Under the pieces are notes generated by a model. The model had not been told where the DNA came from. It searched no databases and was given only the letters and a program-made list of their open reading frames with translations. A program made the translations under genes and the position numbers. A DNA stretch of 64,000 bases from an uncultured Spirochaetaceae bacterium (GTDB taxonomy: Bacteria > Spirochaetota > Spirochaetia > Treponematales > Treponemataceae): contig CADANN010000025.1 of NCBI GenBank assembly GCA_902789325.1, forward strand, positions 1 to 64,000. Direction: 5' to 3'. Positions within the stretch are counted from its first letter, which is position 1. Each line of letters opens with the position of its first letter. Positions 16,711 through 25,882 of the stretch are shown in pieces.

Positions 16711-16740
16711 TGTCATTTATTGGGCTTGACCCGATAATCT
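16711..16740. repeat. CTTG palindrome forming the 3' end of the HXXEE gene
   Basis: TGTCAT-TTATTGGG-CTTG-ACCCGATAATCT, a 30-bp copy with its own stem sequence. Read on the minus strand it supplies the last seven sense codons (RLSGQAQ) and the TAA stop of the gene at 16717-17238. Confidence 0.85.
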
Positions 16741-17238
16741 CTTAGTAAACCATCCCATCAGTTTCTGTGCAATAAAGATATTCACAAAAACAAGACATGC
16801 TCCGAGCGCCATAAAGGCACCAGCGAAAAGCGCTGTATCTTCAATGCACAAAATACACTTACAGATAATCAGGGTATTTACCGGAAGACAAATCAAGCTT
16901 GTAATGCAGGCTGGAATATAGCGACGGTAAATGCTTACCTGAATCAGATGAATAAAAAAGTGAAGGTCGCAGCCAAGAAAGGCTCCCAGCCAGATGTACC
17001 AGAGGAAATTACGGTCAAGAAAATATGCGAGAGTCGAAATCAAAATACATAAAATGAGTTCTTCGTAAACTGCGAGAGCAAAGCCTTCTGTAGAAAAATC
17101 TTTGTAGCGGCGGAGGATAAACGGAAAACGATTTTCTAGCTCAGCCTGGTTCTGGCGCAAAAAGAATTTAAAGCCGATTATTTCTTCCATATCGTGAAAC
17201 ATAAAGATAATCGGAAAAAGCCACACGTATTCTTTCAT
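16717..17238 (-). CDS. HXXEE-domain membrane protein
   Basis: The 173-residue protein has about five hydrophobic segments and the name-giving motif HDMEE near residue 15, with a second acidic patch (YEELI) further on. Family members are integral membrane proteins of unknown function; conserved His and Glu suggest a metal site or hydrolase, which is not proven. Its promoter region is shared with enolase and holds one metal box. The C-terminal residues RLSGQAQ come from an inserted palindromic repeat, so the original end was probably different. Confidence 0.78.
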   Translation of the reverse strand: MKEYVWLFPIIFMFHDMEEIIGFKFFLRQNQAELENRFPFILRRYKDFSTEGFALAVYEELILCILISTLAYFLDRNFLWYIWLGAFLGCDLHFFIHLIQVSIYRRYIPACITSLICLPVNTLIICKCILCIEDTALFAGAFMALGACLVFVNIFIAQKLMGWFTKRLSGQAQ

Positions 17239-17287
17239 TATTGCCCCCTTTTCATTTTCTCACTGATATTATATACTTTTTGTATCT

Positions 17288-17303
17288 GTTAGTCAAAACT
17301 AAC
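17288..17303. promoter_or_regulatory. Metal box between the HXXEE gene and eno
   Basis: GTTAGTCAAAACTAAC, a perfect dyad, 23 bp before the eno start codon and 49 bp before the divergent HXXEE start. It is placed to repress either or both. Confidence 0.8.
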
Positions 17304-17317
17304 TCTATATTTTATGA

Positions 17318-18646
<1,329 letters not shown>

Positions 18647-18670
18647 AAAACGCTTTAGTGCTATACTCAG

Positions 18671-19018
18671 TTGATGAAAAAACTTCAACCTTTAGATTTC
18701 ATTTTTTCAGCAGCTGTTTTGATTCTTGGAATATTTTTGACTATAAAAAATATTTCGAAAAAAGGCAGTGTTGTAAAAGTAAACGCAAATGGAAATCATT
18801 ACGAATACTCAGCAGATCAGGATGGTATCTACAAGGTTGAAGGCCCGCTAGGCATCACAACTTTTGAAATAAAAAATTCCCGTGTGCGAATTATTGATTC
18901 GCCTTGTCAAAACAAAACCTGTATAAATCAAGGATGGCATTCACCACTTGTTTGCCTGCCTAACAACGTGATTATAACTCTTGAAGCTGAAGGAGAATTC
19001 GATGCCATCTCGGAATAA
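18671..19018 (+). CDS. NusG domain II protein, EetA-like
   Basis: The 115-residue protein has one N-terminal membrane helix and a NusG domain II-like extracytoplasmic domain with the conserved pattern SPCQNKTCINQGW...LVCLPNNVIITL. The four Cys could bind a cofactor or form disulfides. Proteins of this type (EetA) sit beside EetB in the flavin-based extracellular electron transfer locus of Listeria and lactobacilli. It begins 24 bp after eno and overlaps the next gene by 17 bp, so the three are probably one transcript. Confidence 0.82.
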   Translation: MMKKLQPLDFIFSAAVLILGIFLTIKNISKKGSVVKVNANGNHYEYSADQDGIYKVEGPLGITTFEIKNSRVRIIDSPCQNKTCINQGWHSPLVCLPNNVIITLEAEGEFDAISE

Positions 19019-20030
19019 AGCTTCTTTGGCTTATTTATGTGCCCTCACACTTCTCTTTTCATATGCAGAAATGATTCTTCCGCGGGTTGTTCCATTTTTT
19101 AGGTTAGGTTTAGTTAACACAGTTATTTTACTAGCACTTGATATAAACTTTGGATCCTTTGTTATTCTTTCGATTCTAAAGGCGACCGCAGCTTCATTAA
19201 TTGGAGGAACACTCTTTTCTCCTTTCTTTTTGATTTCCCTTGTTCAATCTCTTGTAAGCGCACTTATCATGAGATTTCTGCACAAGTTTATTTCCAAGAA
19301 AGCAATCAGCCTTTATGGAATTTCTGTCGTAGGTTCTGCTGTAAGTGCTGCCGTTCAGATTATTCTTGCGAGTCTTTATATTGGAAAAGGCACCTTTGCA
19401 TTACTCGGTCCTATGCTGATTTTTAATACAGTAAGCGGAATCGTAACTGCTTTCTTCAGTGAAAAATTAGGAATTAAAGAAAGTATCAATCAGATTGAAA
19501 ATGAATCCCAAAAAATGGAAATGCAGTCATCAGATTCTGAATCAAAAGAAAAATCCTACCGACCGTTAGTTCAATTATTTTTTGCACTTGTATTGATTGC
19601 CGCTTCAGTTTCAATCTTCTTCATAAAAAATCTGATTGTTCTTGGTATCGCATTTATCGTAAGCCTGATAGCGCAAAAACTTTCCAAGAGAAAGATTTTT
19701 ATTCTGCCTCATATTTCTTTGTGGCTCTTTGTTTTTATTTCTGCATTGTTTATTCCAAACGGAAAAGTCTTGTTTAAGTTTTGGAATATTTCTGTAACAC
19801 AAGGAGCTCTTTTAATTGCAGCACAAAAATCACTTACACTTTCTACTGTTAGTGCATTAAGTCAGTGTGCGGTAAGTCTTAAGCCTGGAAAGAATACACT
19901 TCTCGGGCAAAGCCTTGAATATTTCAGAATTATGAGTGACCGCTTTAGAAAAAGTGAAGGTTCTATAGTCAAAAAAATTACTTATGCGCTGAATCTCTAT
20001 TCTAGCGATGAACAACCTCTACAGTCTTAA
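19002..20030 (+). CDS. Gx transporter-family membrane protein, EetB-like
   Basis: The 342-residue protein has about ten hydrophobic segments. The first half (to about residue 165) matches the Gx transporter / heptaprenyl diphosphate synthase component I-like family, with LPRVVPFFRLGLVNTVILLAL. EetB of the extracellular electron transfer locus belongs here. I place the start at ATG 19002 after AGGAGAATTCG; a TTG at 18981 gives a longer but less likely frame. It ends 29 bp inside the convergent apbE gene. Confidence 0.82.
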   Translation: MPSRNKASLAYLCALTLLFSYAEMILPRVVPFFRLGLVNTVILLALDINFGSFVILSILKATAASLIGGTLFSPFFLISLVQSLVSALIMRFLHKFISKKAISLYGISVVGSAVSAAVQIILASLYIGKGTFALLGPMLIFNTVSGIVTAFFSEKLGIKESINQIENESQKMEMQSSDSESKEKSYRPLVQLFFALVLIAASVSIFFIKNLIVLGIAFIVSLIAQKLSKRKIFILPHISLWLFVFISALFIPNGKVLFKFWNISVTQGALLIAAQKSLTLSTVSALSQCAVSLKPGKNTLLGQSLEYFRIMSDRFRKSEGSIVKKITYALNLYSSDEQPLQS

Positions 20031-21024
20031 ACTGATAAAGCGGTTCAAGAAAATTTTGAAGTCCTGCTGAATAAACAAGCTCTCGATCTTTGGTTATCAA
20101 AATAAAATCGAAATCAGAATTATCCTTCCACCATTCAACCGCATCTTCTTTACCCATTACAAAAAGTGCCGTACTCAAAGTATCTGCATATTTTCCGCTG
20201 GAGGTTACAATCGTTACGCTTTCAAGATCACCTTCACAAGGATGACCAGTTTTTGGATCAAAAATATGAATGTAGCGTTTCCCGTTTTCATCTTCAAAAT
20301 ATCGTTCATATCCGCCACTTGTAACTACAGCTTTTGATTCAACCGAAAGAGCACAAACAGCGCCACCTGTCCAAGGATTTTTGATTCCCACACGCCATAA
20401 AGAACCATCCGGCTTTTTACCAACAGTCTGAATGTTTCCACCAAAATCCAGCAGTGCAGATTTTACTCCATTTTTCTCGAGGATCTTAACTGCTTCATCT
20501 GCAGCATAACCTTTTCCAACGGCGCCAAAATCAAACTCCATCCCATCATCAATTTTAACCCCCGCCAAAAATCCTGAATCACAAAATGCAGAAAAATCTG
20601 TATGCAAAAGTAGTTCGCTAATTCTCTGCTCTGTCGGAACCTTGTATTCTTCTGTTGTAAACCCCCATTCGCGGATAACAGGATAAAGAGCAGGATTAAA
20701 AGCTCCATTAGTTTTGTTGTACATATCTTCTGAAAAGTTTAGAAGTTCCAGAAGCTCAGGTTTTAGTGGGTCTGGAAGATTTTTATTATGATTGATGAAA
20801 TAAACATCGCTTGTAGAAAGTGTTGTTGAAAGTATTCCTTCGAGTTCTATGATTCTATTTTTTATCTGATTACAAGCAGCCTCGCCTTTTTTCGCAGAAG
20901 ATGAATACAGGCTGACTGTCATAAAAGTATTCATTGCGGTAAAGCTTTCTGAAGTCTTTGTCTGCCCGCAAGAAATCAGAGAAAAAATAAATAATACAGT
21001 AAATCCAAAAACTATTTTTTTCAC
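20002..21024 (-). CDS. ApbE/FmnB-like FAD:protein FMN transferase, lipoprotein
   Basis: The 340-residue protein has a lipobox (SLISC, Cys about 19), so it acts outside the inner membrane. ApbE motifs are visible: GKGYAADEAVKIL, LLDFGGNIQTVG, TSGGYERYF, HIFDPKTGHP and the metal-binding SGKYADTLSTALFVMG. ApbE links FMN covalently to Ser/Thr of flavoproteins such as Rnf/Nqr subunits or PplA. It is tail-to-tail with the EetB-like gene, the same partners as in known electron-transfer loci. No flavin acceptor with a clear D-x-x-S/T-G-A-S/T motif was found in the window. Confidence 0.92.
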   Translation of the reverse strand: MKKIVFGFTVLFIFSLISCGQTKTSESFTAMNTFMTVSLYSSSAKKGEAACNQIKNRIIELEGILSTTLSTSDVYFINHNKNLPDPLKPELLELLNFSEDMYNKTNGAFNPALYPVIREWGFTTEEYKVPTEQRISELLLHTDFSAFCDSGFLAGVKIDDGMEFDFGAVGKGYAADEAVKILEKNGVKSALLDFGGNIQTVGKKPDGSLWRVGIKNPWTGGAVCALSVESKAVVTSGGYERYFEDENGKRYIHIFDPKTGHPCEGDLESVTIVTSSGKYADTLSTALFVMGKEDAVEWWKDNSDFDFILITKDRELVYSAGLQNFLEPLYQFKTVEVVHR

Positions 21025-21086
21025 AAAAAAAATCTAGCAAAAGAATGGATTGTTATCAAGGAGTTTTATACAAAAAATTATAAAAT

Positions 21087-21154
21087 GTTAGTCATAACTT
21101 ACTTGTTCGAAAGCATATTATAGTATATATTTACAATTGTTAGTTTTAACTAAC
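21087..21154. promoter_or_regulatory. Two metal boxes before the Tp47-like lipoprotein
   Basis: GTTAGTCATAACTTAC at 21087-21102 (one mismatch) and GTTAGTTTTAACTAAC at 21139-21154 (perfect). Centres are 52 bp apart, similar to the box pairs before the porin gene and ABC pair 1. Confidence 0.82.
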
Positions 21155-21191
21155 CAATAAAATAAACTTATTTAATTAATAGAGGTACAAA

Positions 21192-22265
21192 ATGAAAAAA
21201 TCATTACTCAAGTACGGTTTAATTGCCGTAATGTTTTCTTTAGCTTTAAGCGGCTGTAATAATGGCAGCTCTGATGATAGCGGATCTTCTCCCGCACAGG
21301 CAAATGATGCAGTATTCGCATTGGTAAATATTCCATATGCTGAATTCTTTAAGTCTGAAACAACAGACGGAAACTTTGATGCTTTCACCTCTGCAACACA
21401 GAAAGTGGCAAACGGTGCTATGAGCTATGGTACATATCACGAAGCAACAGAAAAACTAGAGGATGCTGTTGCAAAAGGAATTACCTGCCCAGTTAAAATT
21501 TCGAAAGCACTTTTGGAAACACTTGGTGGAACAGAAATTACAGATGAAAGCGCAAGCTTTGATTTGACAATTACTGGAAGAGGCGCATCAACTATTCGTT
21601 ATAGTGGAAAGCAGAATCTTTTCCAGGCAAAAGATTACAGCTATTACCTTCTTAGTGAAAAACCTGCATATTACAAGGAAGCTTCTAAAGTAAATGATAA
21701 AGTGGTTTTTGGAAAAATCATTTCATCTCCAAAAGATATGGGAACTCTTTATGTAACAATTGCGGCTGGTGAAGCACATCACGATTTTTCACCAACAATC
21801 AGTTTCTATACTTCTGAGGAAGACCTTTCTGCTGAAAAAACAAGTATTACAGTAAAAAAACTTAGCCAGGATTTTGAAGGTGCTGAAATTGCCAAGAAAG
21901 TCACAAAAAATGAAAGCGAAGAAGAAGTACTTACAAATCAGCCATTAAGTGCCCTCAAAACAATCATCGCAACAGATTCAGAAGGAAAAGAATACGGTCT
22001 TACCACTTTAAGCAATTTCTTCTGGGGTAAAAAGCAGATGGGCTTTAAGGCTCCAAAGAATGAAGCTGATCCAGAAAAGAGCTATTATCCACAGCATGAA
22101 CTTGTTGGAAAAACAATTACAAAACTTACATTTGTAACTGAAGCTGATATTTATACCTGCTCAAAAATTGTAAAGGGAACTGTTGAAGATGCAAAAGCTG
22201 CAGAAACAACTTTCACTCCAACTGCTGACGGTTCGTTTGTAGTTGATAACATTCAGGCAAAATAA
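21192..22265 (+). CDS. Lipoprotein with Tp47-like N-terminal domain
   Basis: The 357-residue protein has a clear lipobox (ALSGC, Cys 23). Residues about 40-90 (VNIPYAEFF...FDAFTSATQKV) resemble the start of mature T. pallidum Tp47, where SYADYW and FDAVSRATHG occupy the same spots. Tp47 is an abundant lipoprotein with reported penicillin binding; this homologue is shorter and otherwise divergent. Two metal boxes precede it and a rho-independent terminator follows, so it is a single-gene member of the regulon. I would not assign penicillin binding; a metal- or metallophore-related role is inferred only from its control. Confidence 0.68.
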   Translation: MKKSLLKYGLIAVMFSLALSGCNNGSSDDSGSSPAQANDAVFALVNIPYAEFFKSETTDGNFDAFTSATQKVANGAMSYGTYHEATEKLEDAVAKGITCPVKISKALLETLGGTEITDESASFDLTITGRGASTIRYSGKQNLFQAKDYSYYLLSEKPAYYKEASKVNDKVVFGKIISSPKDMGTLYVTIAAGEAHHDFSPTISFYTSEEDLSAEKTSITVKKLSQDFEGAEIAKKVTKNESEEEVLTNQPLSALKTIIATDSEGKEYGLTTLSNFFWGKKQMGFKAPKNEADPEKSYYPQHELVGKTITKLTFVTEADIYTCSKIVKGTVEDAKAAETTFTPTADGSFVVDNIQAK

Positions 22266-22290
22266 AAGAACATAATAATCCTCTAATTTT

Positions 22291-22334
22291 GGGGAGCGGT
22301 TGCAATGTTGTACATTGTGGCCGCTCCTTTTTTT
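22291..22334 (+). terminator. Intrinsic terminator after the Tp47-like gene
   Basis: GGAGCGGTTGCAATG pairs with CATTGTGGCCGCTCC (two G-T pairs) around TTGTA, followed by a run of seven T at about 22328-22334. Confidence 0.92.
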
Positions 22335-22356
22335 GAGGAATGGATTTTTATTTGAT

Positions 22357-23841
22357 TTATATTTGATTGAAATCGTGCAGGCTGATTTCCTGATCGCAGC
22401 ATTCTTTTATGAGTTCACGGTCGTGAGTAACTACGATTACAGTTTTTCCATGGGCTTTGAGATTGCGCAGGATTTCGCCAATTTGCAGCATGTGCGTGTA
22501 ATCCAGACCGCTTGTTGGTTCGTCAAAGAGCATTATGTCGCGGCCGCTTGCTATAGCAGACGCTACCGCCACGCGCTGTTTTTGGCCGCCGGAAAGTGAT
22601 TGCGGATGGCGGTCGGCAAATTGTTCAAGATCGAGACATGCGAGAATTCGGCGGGCTTCCTCTTCATTTTCTTCAGTCTGGCTGATGAGAACTTCATCCA
22701 AAACACTTTCTGTAAATAACTGATGATTTACATCCTGCATTACAAGATAGATAAGTTTCTGGCGCTGACGTCGATTGTAAGCTTTTCCGTTGTAAAGGAG
22801 AGTTCCTTTTGAACGACGTCCGAGACCACAGAGGCAGTTGAGCAAGGTTGTTTTGCCGTCGCCGTTATTACCTGTTATGGCTGTGATTTTTTCAACCGGA
22901 ATCTGCATTTGCGGAATGTTGAGGGCCTGATATCCGTTACGGTATTTGTAGCGAAAGTTCTGGAGAGTGAGGAAGTTAGATATGTCACTTTCGTCATGCT
23001 GAACTTGTTTCAGCATCTCTTGTGTATGAGACCCTGAAACAAGTTCAGGGTGACAGTATTTGTTAGCACTTCTTAGTCCCAGTGCATGCAATTCTTCTTC
23101 ACTGATTTTATCCATCTGTTCCCGTGAAAGCTCGCGGACTATCTGACCATCTTTTAAAACTACCGTTCGGTCGGCAAGATTCCACAAATACGAGATTCGA
23201 TGTTCGGCCACGATTATAGTTTTTCCTTCACTCTTCCATCGTTTAAGAAGGCAGGAAAGTTCGTCTATTGTTTTCAAATCAAGATTTGCACTAGGCTCAT
23301 CAAGAAGAATTATTTTATTTCCAGTAACGGCAACTGAAGCACAAGCAATTTTTTGTTTCTGACCACCGCTCAAATCAAAAAGACTGCGGTTCATCAAAGG
23401 CTGGAGGCCTAACTCGTTTACAGTGTTATCTATTCGTCTTAAAATCTCATTTTCTTCCATCCCCTGATTTTCGCAGGCAAAGGCTAGTTCGCTGGTTGTA
23501 TCAACATTAAAAAACTGAGAACGTGGATTCTGGAAAACTGTACTGACGGTTTTGGCTGTATCATAAAGTTCGGCATGACTAACATCAAATCCATCTACAG
23601 TAACGGAGCCTTCCAGTCGGCCTTCAAAAAAATTTGGAATAAGACCGTTTATGAGACGGAGTATTGTAGTCTTTCCACAGCCGGAGCCGCCGGTAAGAAG
23701 AAGAAATTCCCCTTCAGTAACAGAAAGATTCACGCCACGCAGACTGCCGTTAGAAATCTTTTCATCAGCTCCACCTGCACTACCTTTTTCGATACCATCC
23801 CCAGTGCTATATTCAAATGTTACATCTTTTAATTCAATCAT
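22357..23841 (-). CDS. ECF transporter ATPase, fused A-A' (module 1)
   Basis: The 494-residue protein contains two complete ABC ATPase domains: Walker A GGSGCGKTT (about 51-59) with LSGGQKQK (about 159), then GNNGDGKTT (about 325) with LSGGQKQR (about 416). It powers the T and S proteins encoded just upstream. Fused double ATPases are common in MptD-type ECF systems. Residues about 262-283 (CHPELVSGS...EMLKQVQHDE), in the linker between the domains, are encoded by an inserted 64-bp pair of palindromes that keeps the frame. The start abuts the EcfT stop. Confidence 0.9.
   Translation of the reverse strand: MIELKDVTFEYSTGDGIEKGSAGGADEKISNGSLRGVNLSVTEGEFLLLTGGSGCGKTTILRLINGLIPNFFEGRLEGSVTVDGFDVSHAELYDTAKTVSTVFQNPRSQFFNVDTTSELAFACENQGMEENEILRRIDNTVNELGLQPLMNRSLFDLSGGQKQKIACASVAVTGNKIILLDEPSANLDLKTIDELSCLLKRWKSEGKTIIVAEHRISYLWNLADRTVVLKDGQIVRELSREQMDKISEEELHALGLRSANKYCHPELVSGSHTQEMLKQVQHDESDISNFLTLQNFRYKYRNGYQALNIPQMQIPVEKITAITGNNGDGKTTLLNCLCGLGRRSKGTLLYNGKAYNRRQRQKLIYLVMQDVNHQLFTESVLDEVLISQTEENEEEARRILACLDLEQFADRHPQSLSGGQKQRVAVASAIASGRDIMLFDEPTSGLDYTHMLQIGEILRNLKAHGKTVIVVTHDRELIKECCDQEISLHDFNQI
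22992..23055. repeat. Inverted pair of CTTG palindromes inside the ECF ATPase gene, in frame
   Basis: Copies at 22992-23018 and, inverted, 23029-23055. The 64-bp unit is nearly identical to the intergenic one at 5900-5963. Here it is translated, adding about 21 residues between the two ATPase domains. Confidence 0.9.
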
Positions 23842-24567
23842 CTAAATCACCTTGCAAGCACGAAGAATTACAAATAAAAGGCCACCGCCAAGACAGATAA
23901 AGGTAATGACATCACATAGACCAAAACCGATTTTGCAGATATTTGTTCGCTTGTCAGGGCCGCCAAGTCCGCGAGTAAGTGATGCTGCTGAAAGTTCCTG
24001 GCCGATTTTTACAGAGCAGGTCATCATAGGAATAAGGCGGTATTCCAGCATCTGAAGTGCTTTTGAACCACCGAACTTTATATCGCGCATGGCCATTGCT
24101 TTGCTTATGCTGTTAGACTCTTCTACAACAGTAGGAAAGAAGCGAAACATAACTGCCAGTGGGATTGTAACTTTCTGACTTATGTGCATTTTTTCCATTG
24201 CTGCTATGAACTCACTTACTGTAGTAGTGGAAACAACGAACATTCCGGTAAGAATTCCCGGCATAAAACGCAGAACGATTCCGCACATAGCAAGAATCAA
24301 GAAGTTCAATAATCCTTTACAGAGAGGCATAACCAGCATTGAAAAGGCATAGGCTGCTGTATAAAAAATTACAGAAAATAAAACTGGTTTCCATTTACCG
24401 CAGAGAAGCAACAGGAGAAGGGGCAGATAATTCAATGCAACCCGGAACTCTGCCGCAGCATCTCCTCCTGCGTTACCCAGTACGAAAACTGAAACAAAGA
24501 CAAGGAGTAATAATTTAGTTCTTGGATCAAGAAAAGATTTATGCGATGAGGATTTCATCAATTCCAT
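23842..24567 (-). CDS. ECF transporter T component (EcfT/CbiQ family, module 1)
   Basis: The 241-residue protein has about five hydrophobic segments and the two coupling motifs of EcfT: AMAMRDI (about residue 160) and AASLTRGLGG (about 200), whose Arg residues touch the ATPases. It links the substrate-binding S protein to the fused ATPase. The gene lies between an exonuclease gene (3 bp away) and the ATPase gene (0 bp), in one minus-strand operon under two metal boxes at 25822-25860. Confidence 0.9.
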   Translation of the reverse strand: MELMKSSSHKSFLDPRTKLLLLVFVSVFVLGNAGGDAAAEFRVALNYLPLLLLLLCGKWKPVLFSVIFYTAAYAFSMLVMPLCKGLLNFLILAMCGIVLRFMPGILTGMFVVSTTTVSEFIAAMEKMHISQKVTIPLAVMFRFFPTVVEESNSISKAMAMRDIKFGGSKALQMLEYRLIPMMTCSVKIGQELSAASLTRGLGGPDKRTNICKIGFGLCDVITFICLGGGLLFVILRACKVI

Positions 24568-24570
24568 TTT

Positions 24571-25206
24571 CTATAACTTCTCCATTTTTAAACCACATTT
24601 TTTAAGAAGCTCTTCTACACTTCTGGCTTTTACTTTTTCTGCTGCAAGATTTACAACAAGCCCGCAGGTTTTTGCATCTTCCAGTGCTTCATGTGCAAGA
24701 TACTTTATGCCGAATTTTTCACCAAGAAATGTAAGTGCATGTTTTTCAAATTCAGGCCAGACTTTTTTTGAAATTTGAAGAGAACAAAAATATTCATAAT
24801 GAGGAATTTTGTGGTGGTAAAAACTGCAAGCATCCCAGATAACTCCCATATCAAATTTTGCATTATGAGCAACTAAAGGAATGCCTGGAGTTTTTTCAAT
24901 AAAGGGGACAATCTTTGTATCCCAAATTTCCGGGAACTTTGCTTTGTCCTTTACATCTTCATATCGAATGTGGTGTATTTCATTTATCCATTCCTCAACA
25001 AAAAAATTAGTTGGGGGACAGATTAACTCATACATACTATCAACTTCTTTGCCATCAACATAACGCACAAGGCCAACTGAAATAGCACTGTTTCCATATT
25101 GATTTGCAGTTTCAAAGTCGATAGTAATATAATCCAGACTCTGAGATTTTTTTTCTATTTCATCTTCATCATCAAATAATGAAAGCTGAAAATTATCGTC
25201 AGACAT
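24571..25206 (-). CDS. DEDDh-type 3'-5' exonuclease (DnaQ/PolC-epsilon family)
   Basis: The 211-residue protein has the three exonuclease motifs: TIDFETAN (about 27-34), VAHNAKFDMG (about 120) and HEALEDAKTCG (about 170). These hold the catalytic Asp/Glu residues and His. Such proteins proofread or trim DNA or RNA. It is odd here: it sits inside an ECF transporter operon, 3 bp before EcfT and 6 bp after the S gene, with no sign of a fusion. It could be an insertion carried along by the operon. Confidence 0.87.
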   Translation of the reverse strand: MSDDNFQLSLFDDEDEIEKKSQSLDYITIDFETANQYGNSAISVGLVRYVDGKEVDSMYELICPPTNFFVEEWINEIHHIRYEDVKDKAKFPEIWDTKIVPFIEKTPGIPLVAHNAKFDMGVIWDACSFYHHKIPHYEYFCSLQISKKVWPEFEKHALTFLGEKFGIKYLAHEALEDAKTCGLVVNLAAEKVKARSVEELLKKCGLKMEKL

Positions 25207-25212
25207 TTTTAA

Positions 25213-25797
25213 TTATACAATTCCAGCCTTAGCGAAATGTTTTTTGAGAATTTTGCGACCAAGAAGACCACCAAGAATTCCAAAACCGAAGCACAAAGCA
25301 ATGTGAACAGGGAACATCCACTTAGGGAACATTTTTGTAAGGGCATCAATATATTCCTGACCAAAGTTCTGGCGGGTTGACCAGTACTTGTCGGCAAAGA
25401 AGAAAAGAGGAATATAGTTGCTTACAATCCAGAAGCAGAAAACTGCATGGGCGAGAATGGCACATTTTGCACTCTTGTATTCGCCTTTCTTCAAGATGAA
25501 CTCAGCGATAAGGCCAGTAACAAGTCCGATAACCAAAGCGTAATATGACATTCCTGTGAGCCACATAAGAAGGCCCATGATAATTGTCATGATATAAACC
25601 ATTCCAAACTTCTTTACCTTTGTAAGAAAAAGCATGAATACAATTCCGCCGAATAAAGGCATAAGAACTGAATAGGTTGGCATGAAAATAGGGATAAAGC
25701 CCAGCATAGCAAGAGCCATGATTACTACGAAATAGATTGCTGAAAAAATACCGATGTTGATAAGGTCTTTACCCTTAAGCTTTTTTGAATCGTCCAT
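25213..25797 (-). CDS. MptD/Trep_Strep-family ECF substrate-binding (S) component (module 1)
   Basis: The 194-residue membrane protein has about five or six helices with the DLINIGIFSAIYFVV start and the LMWLTGM and FCFWIVSNYIPLFF patterns of the MptD family (named Trep_Strep after treponemes and streptococci). S components bind the ligand and toggle in the membrane. The ligand of the family is not established; the link with iron boxes and YbtPQ-like pairs points to a metal chelate. It is the first gene of the ECF module 1 operon. Confidence 0.86.
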   Translation of the reverse strand: MDDSKKLKGKDLINIGIFSAIYFVVIMALAMLGFIPIFMPTYSVLMPLFGGIVFMLFLTKVKKFGMVYIMTIIMGLLMWLTGMSYYALVIGLVTGLIAEFILKKGEYKSAKCAILAHAVFCFWIVSNYIPLFFFADKYWSTRQNFGQEYIDALTKMFPKWMFPVHIALCFGFGILGGLLGRKILKKHFAKAGIV

Positions 25798-25821
25798 AAA
25801 AATCTCCTTTTTGTACTAAAA

Positions 25822-25860
25822 GTTAGTATATGCTAACAATAATAGTTAGCATATACTAAC
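25822..25860. promoter_or_regulatory. Mirror pair of metal boxes before ECF module 1
   Basis: GTTAGTATATGCTAAC at 25822-25837 and GTTAGCATATACTAAC at 25845-25860 are exact reverse complements of each other, 7 bp apart. The whole is therefore also a larger inverted repeat. Confidence 0.87.
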
Positions 25861-25882
25861 ATTATGTTATAAAATCGTCAAT

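Noticed and set aside
21192-22265. The Tp47-like lipoprotein as the flavin-carrying partner of ApbE
   Set aside because: The only near match, TGRGAST, does not fit the D-x-x-S/T-G-A-S/T flavinylation motif, and no FMN-bind domain is visible.
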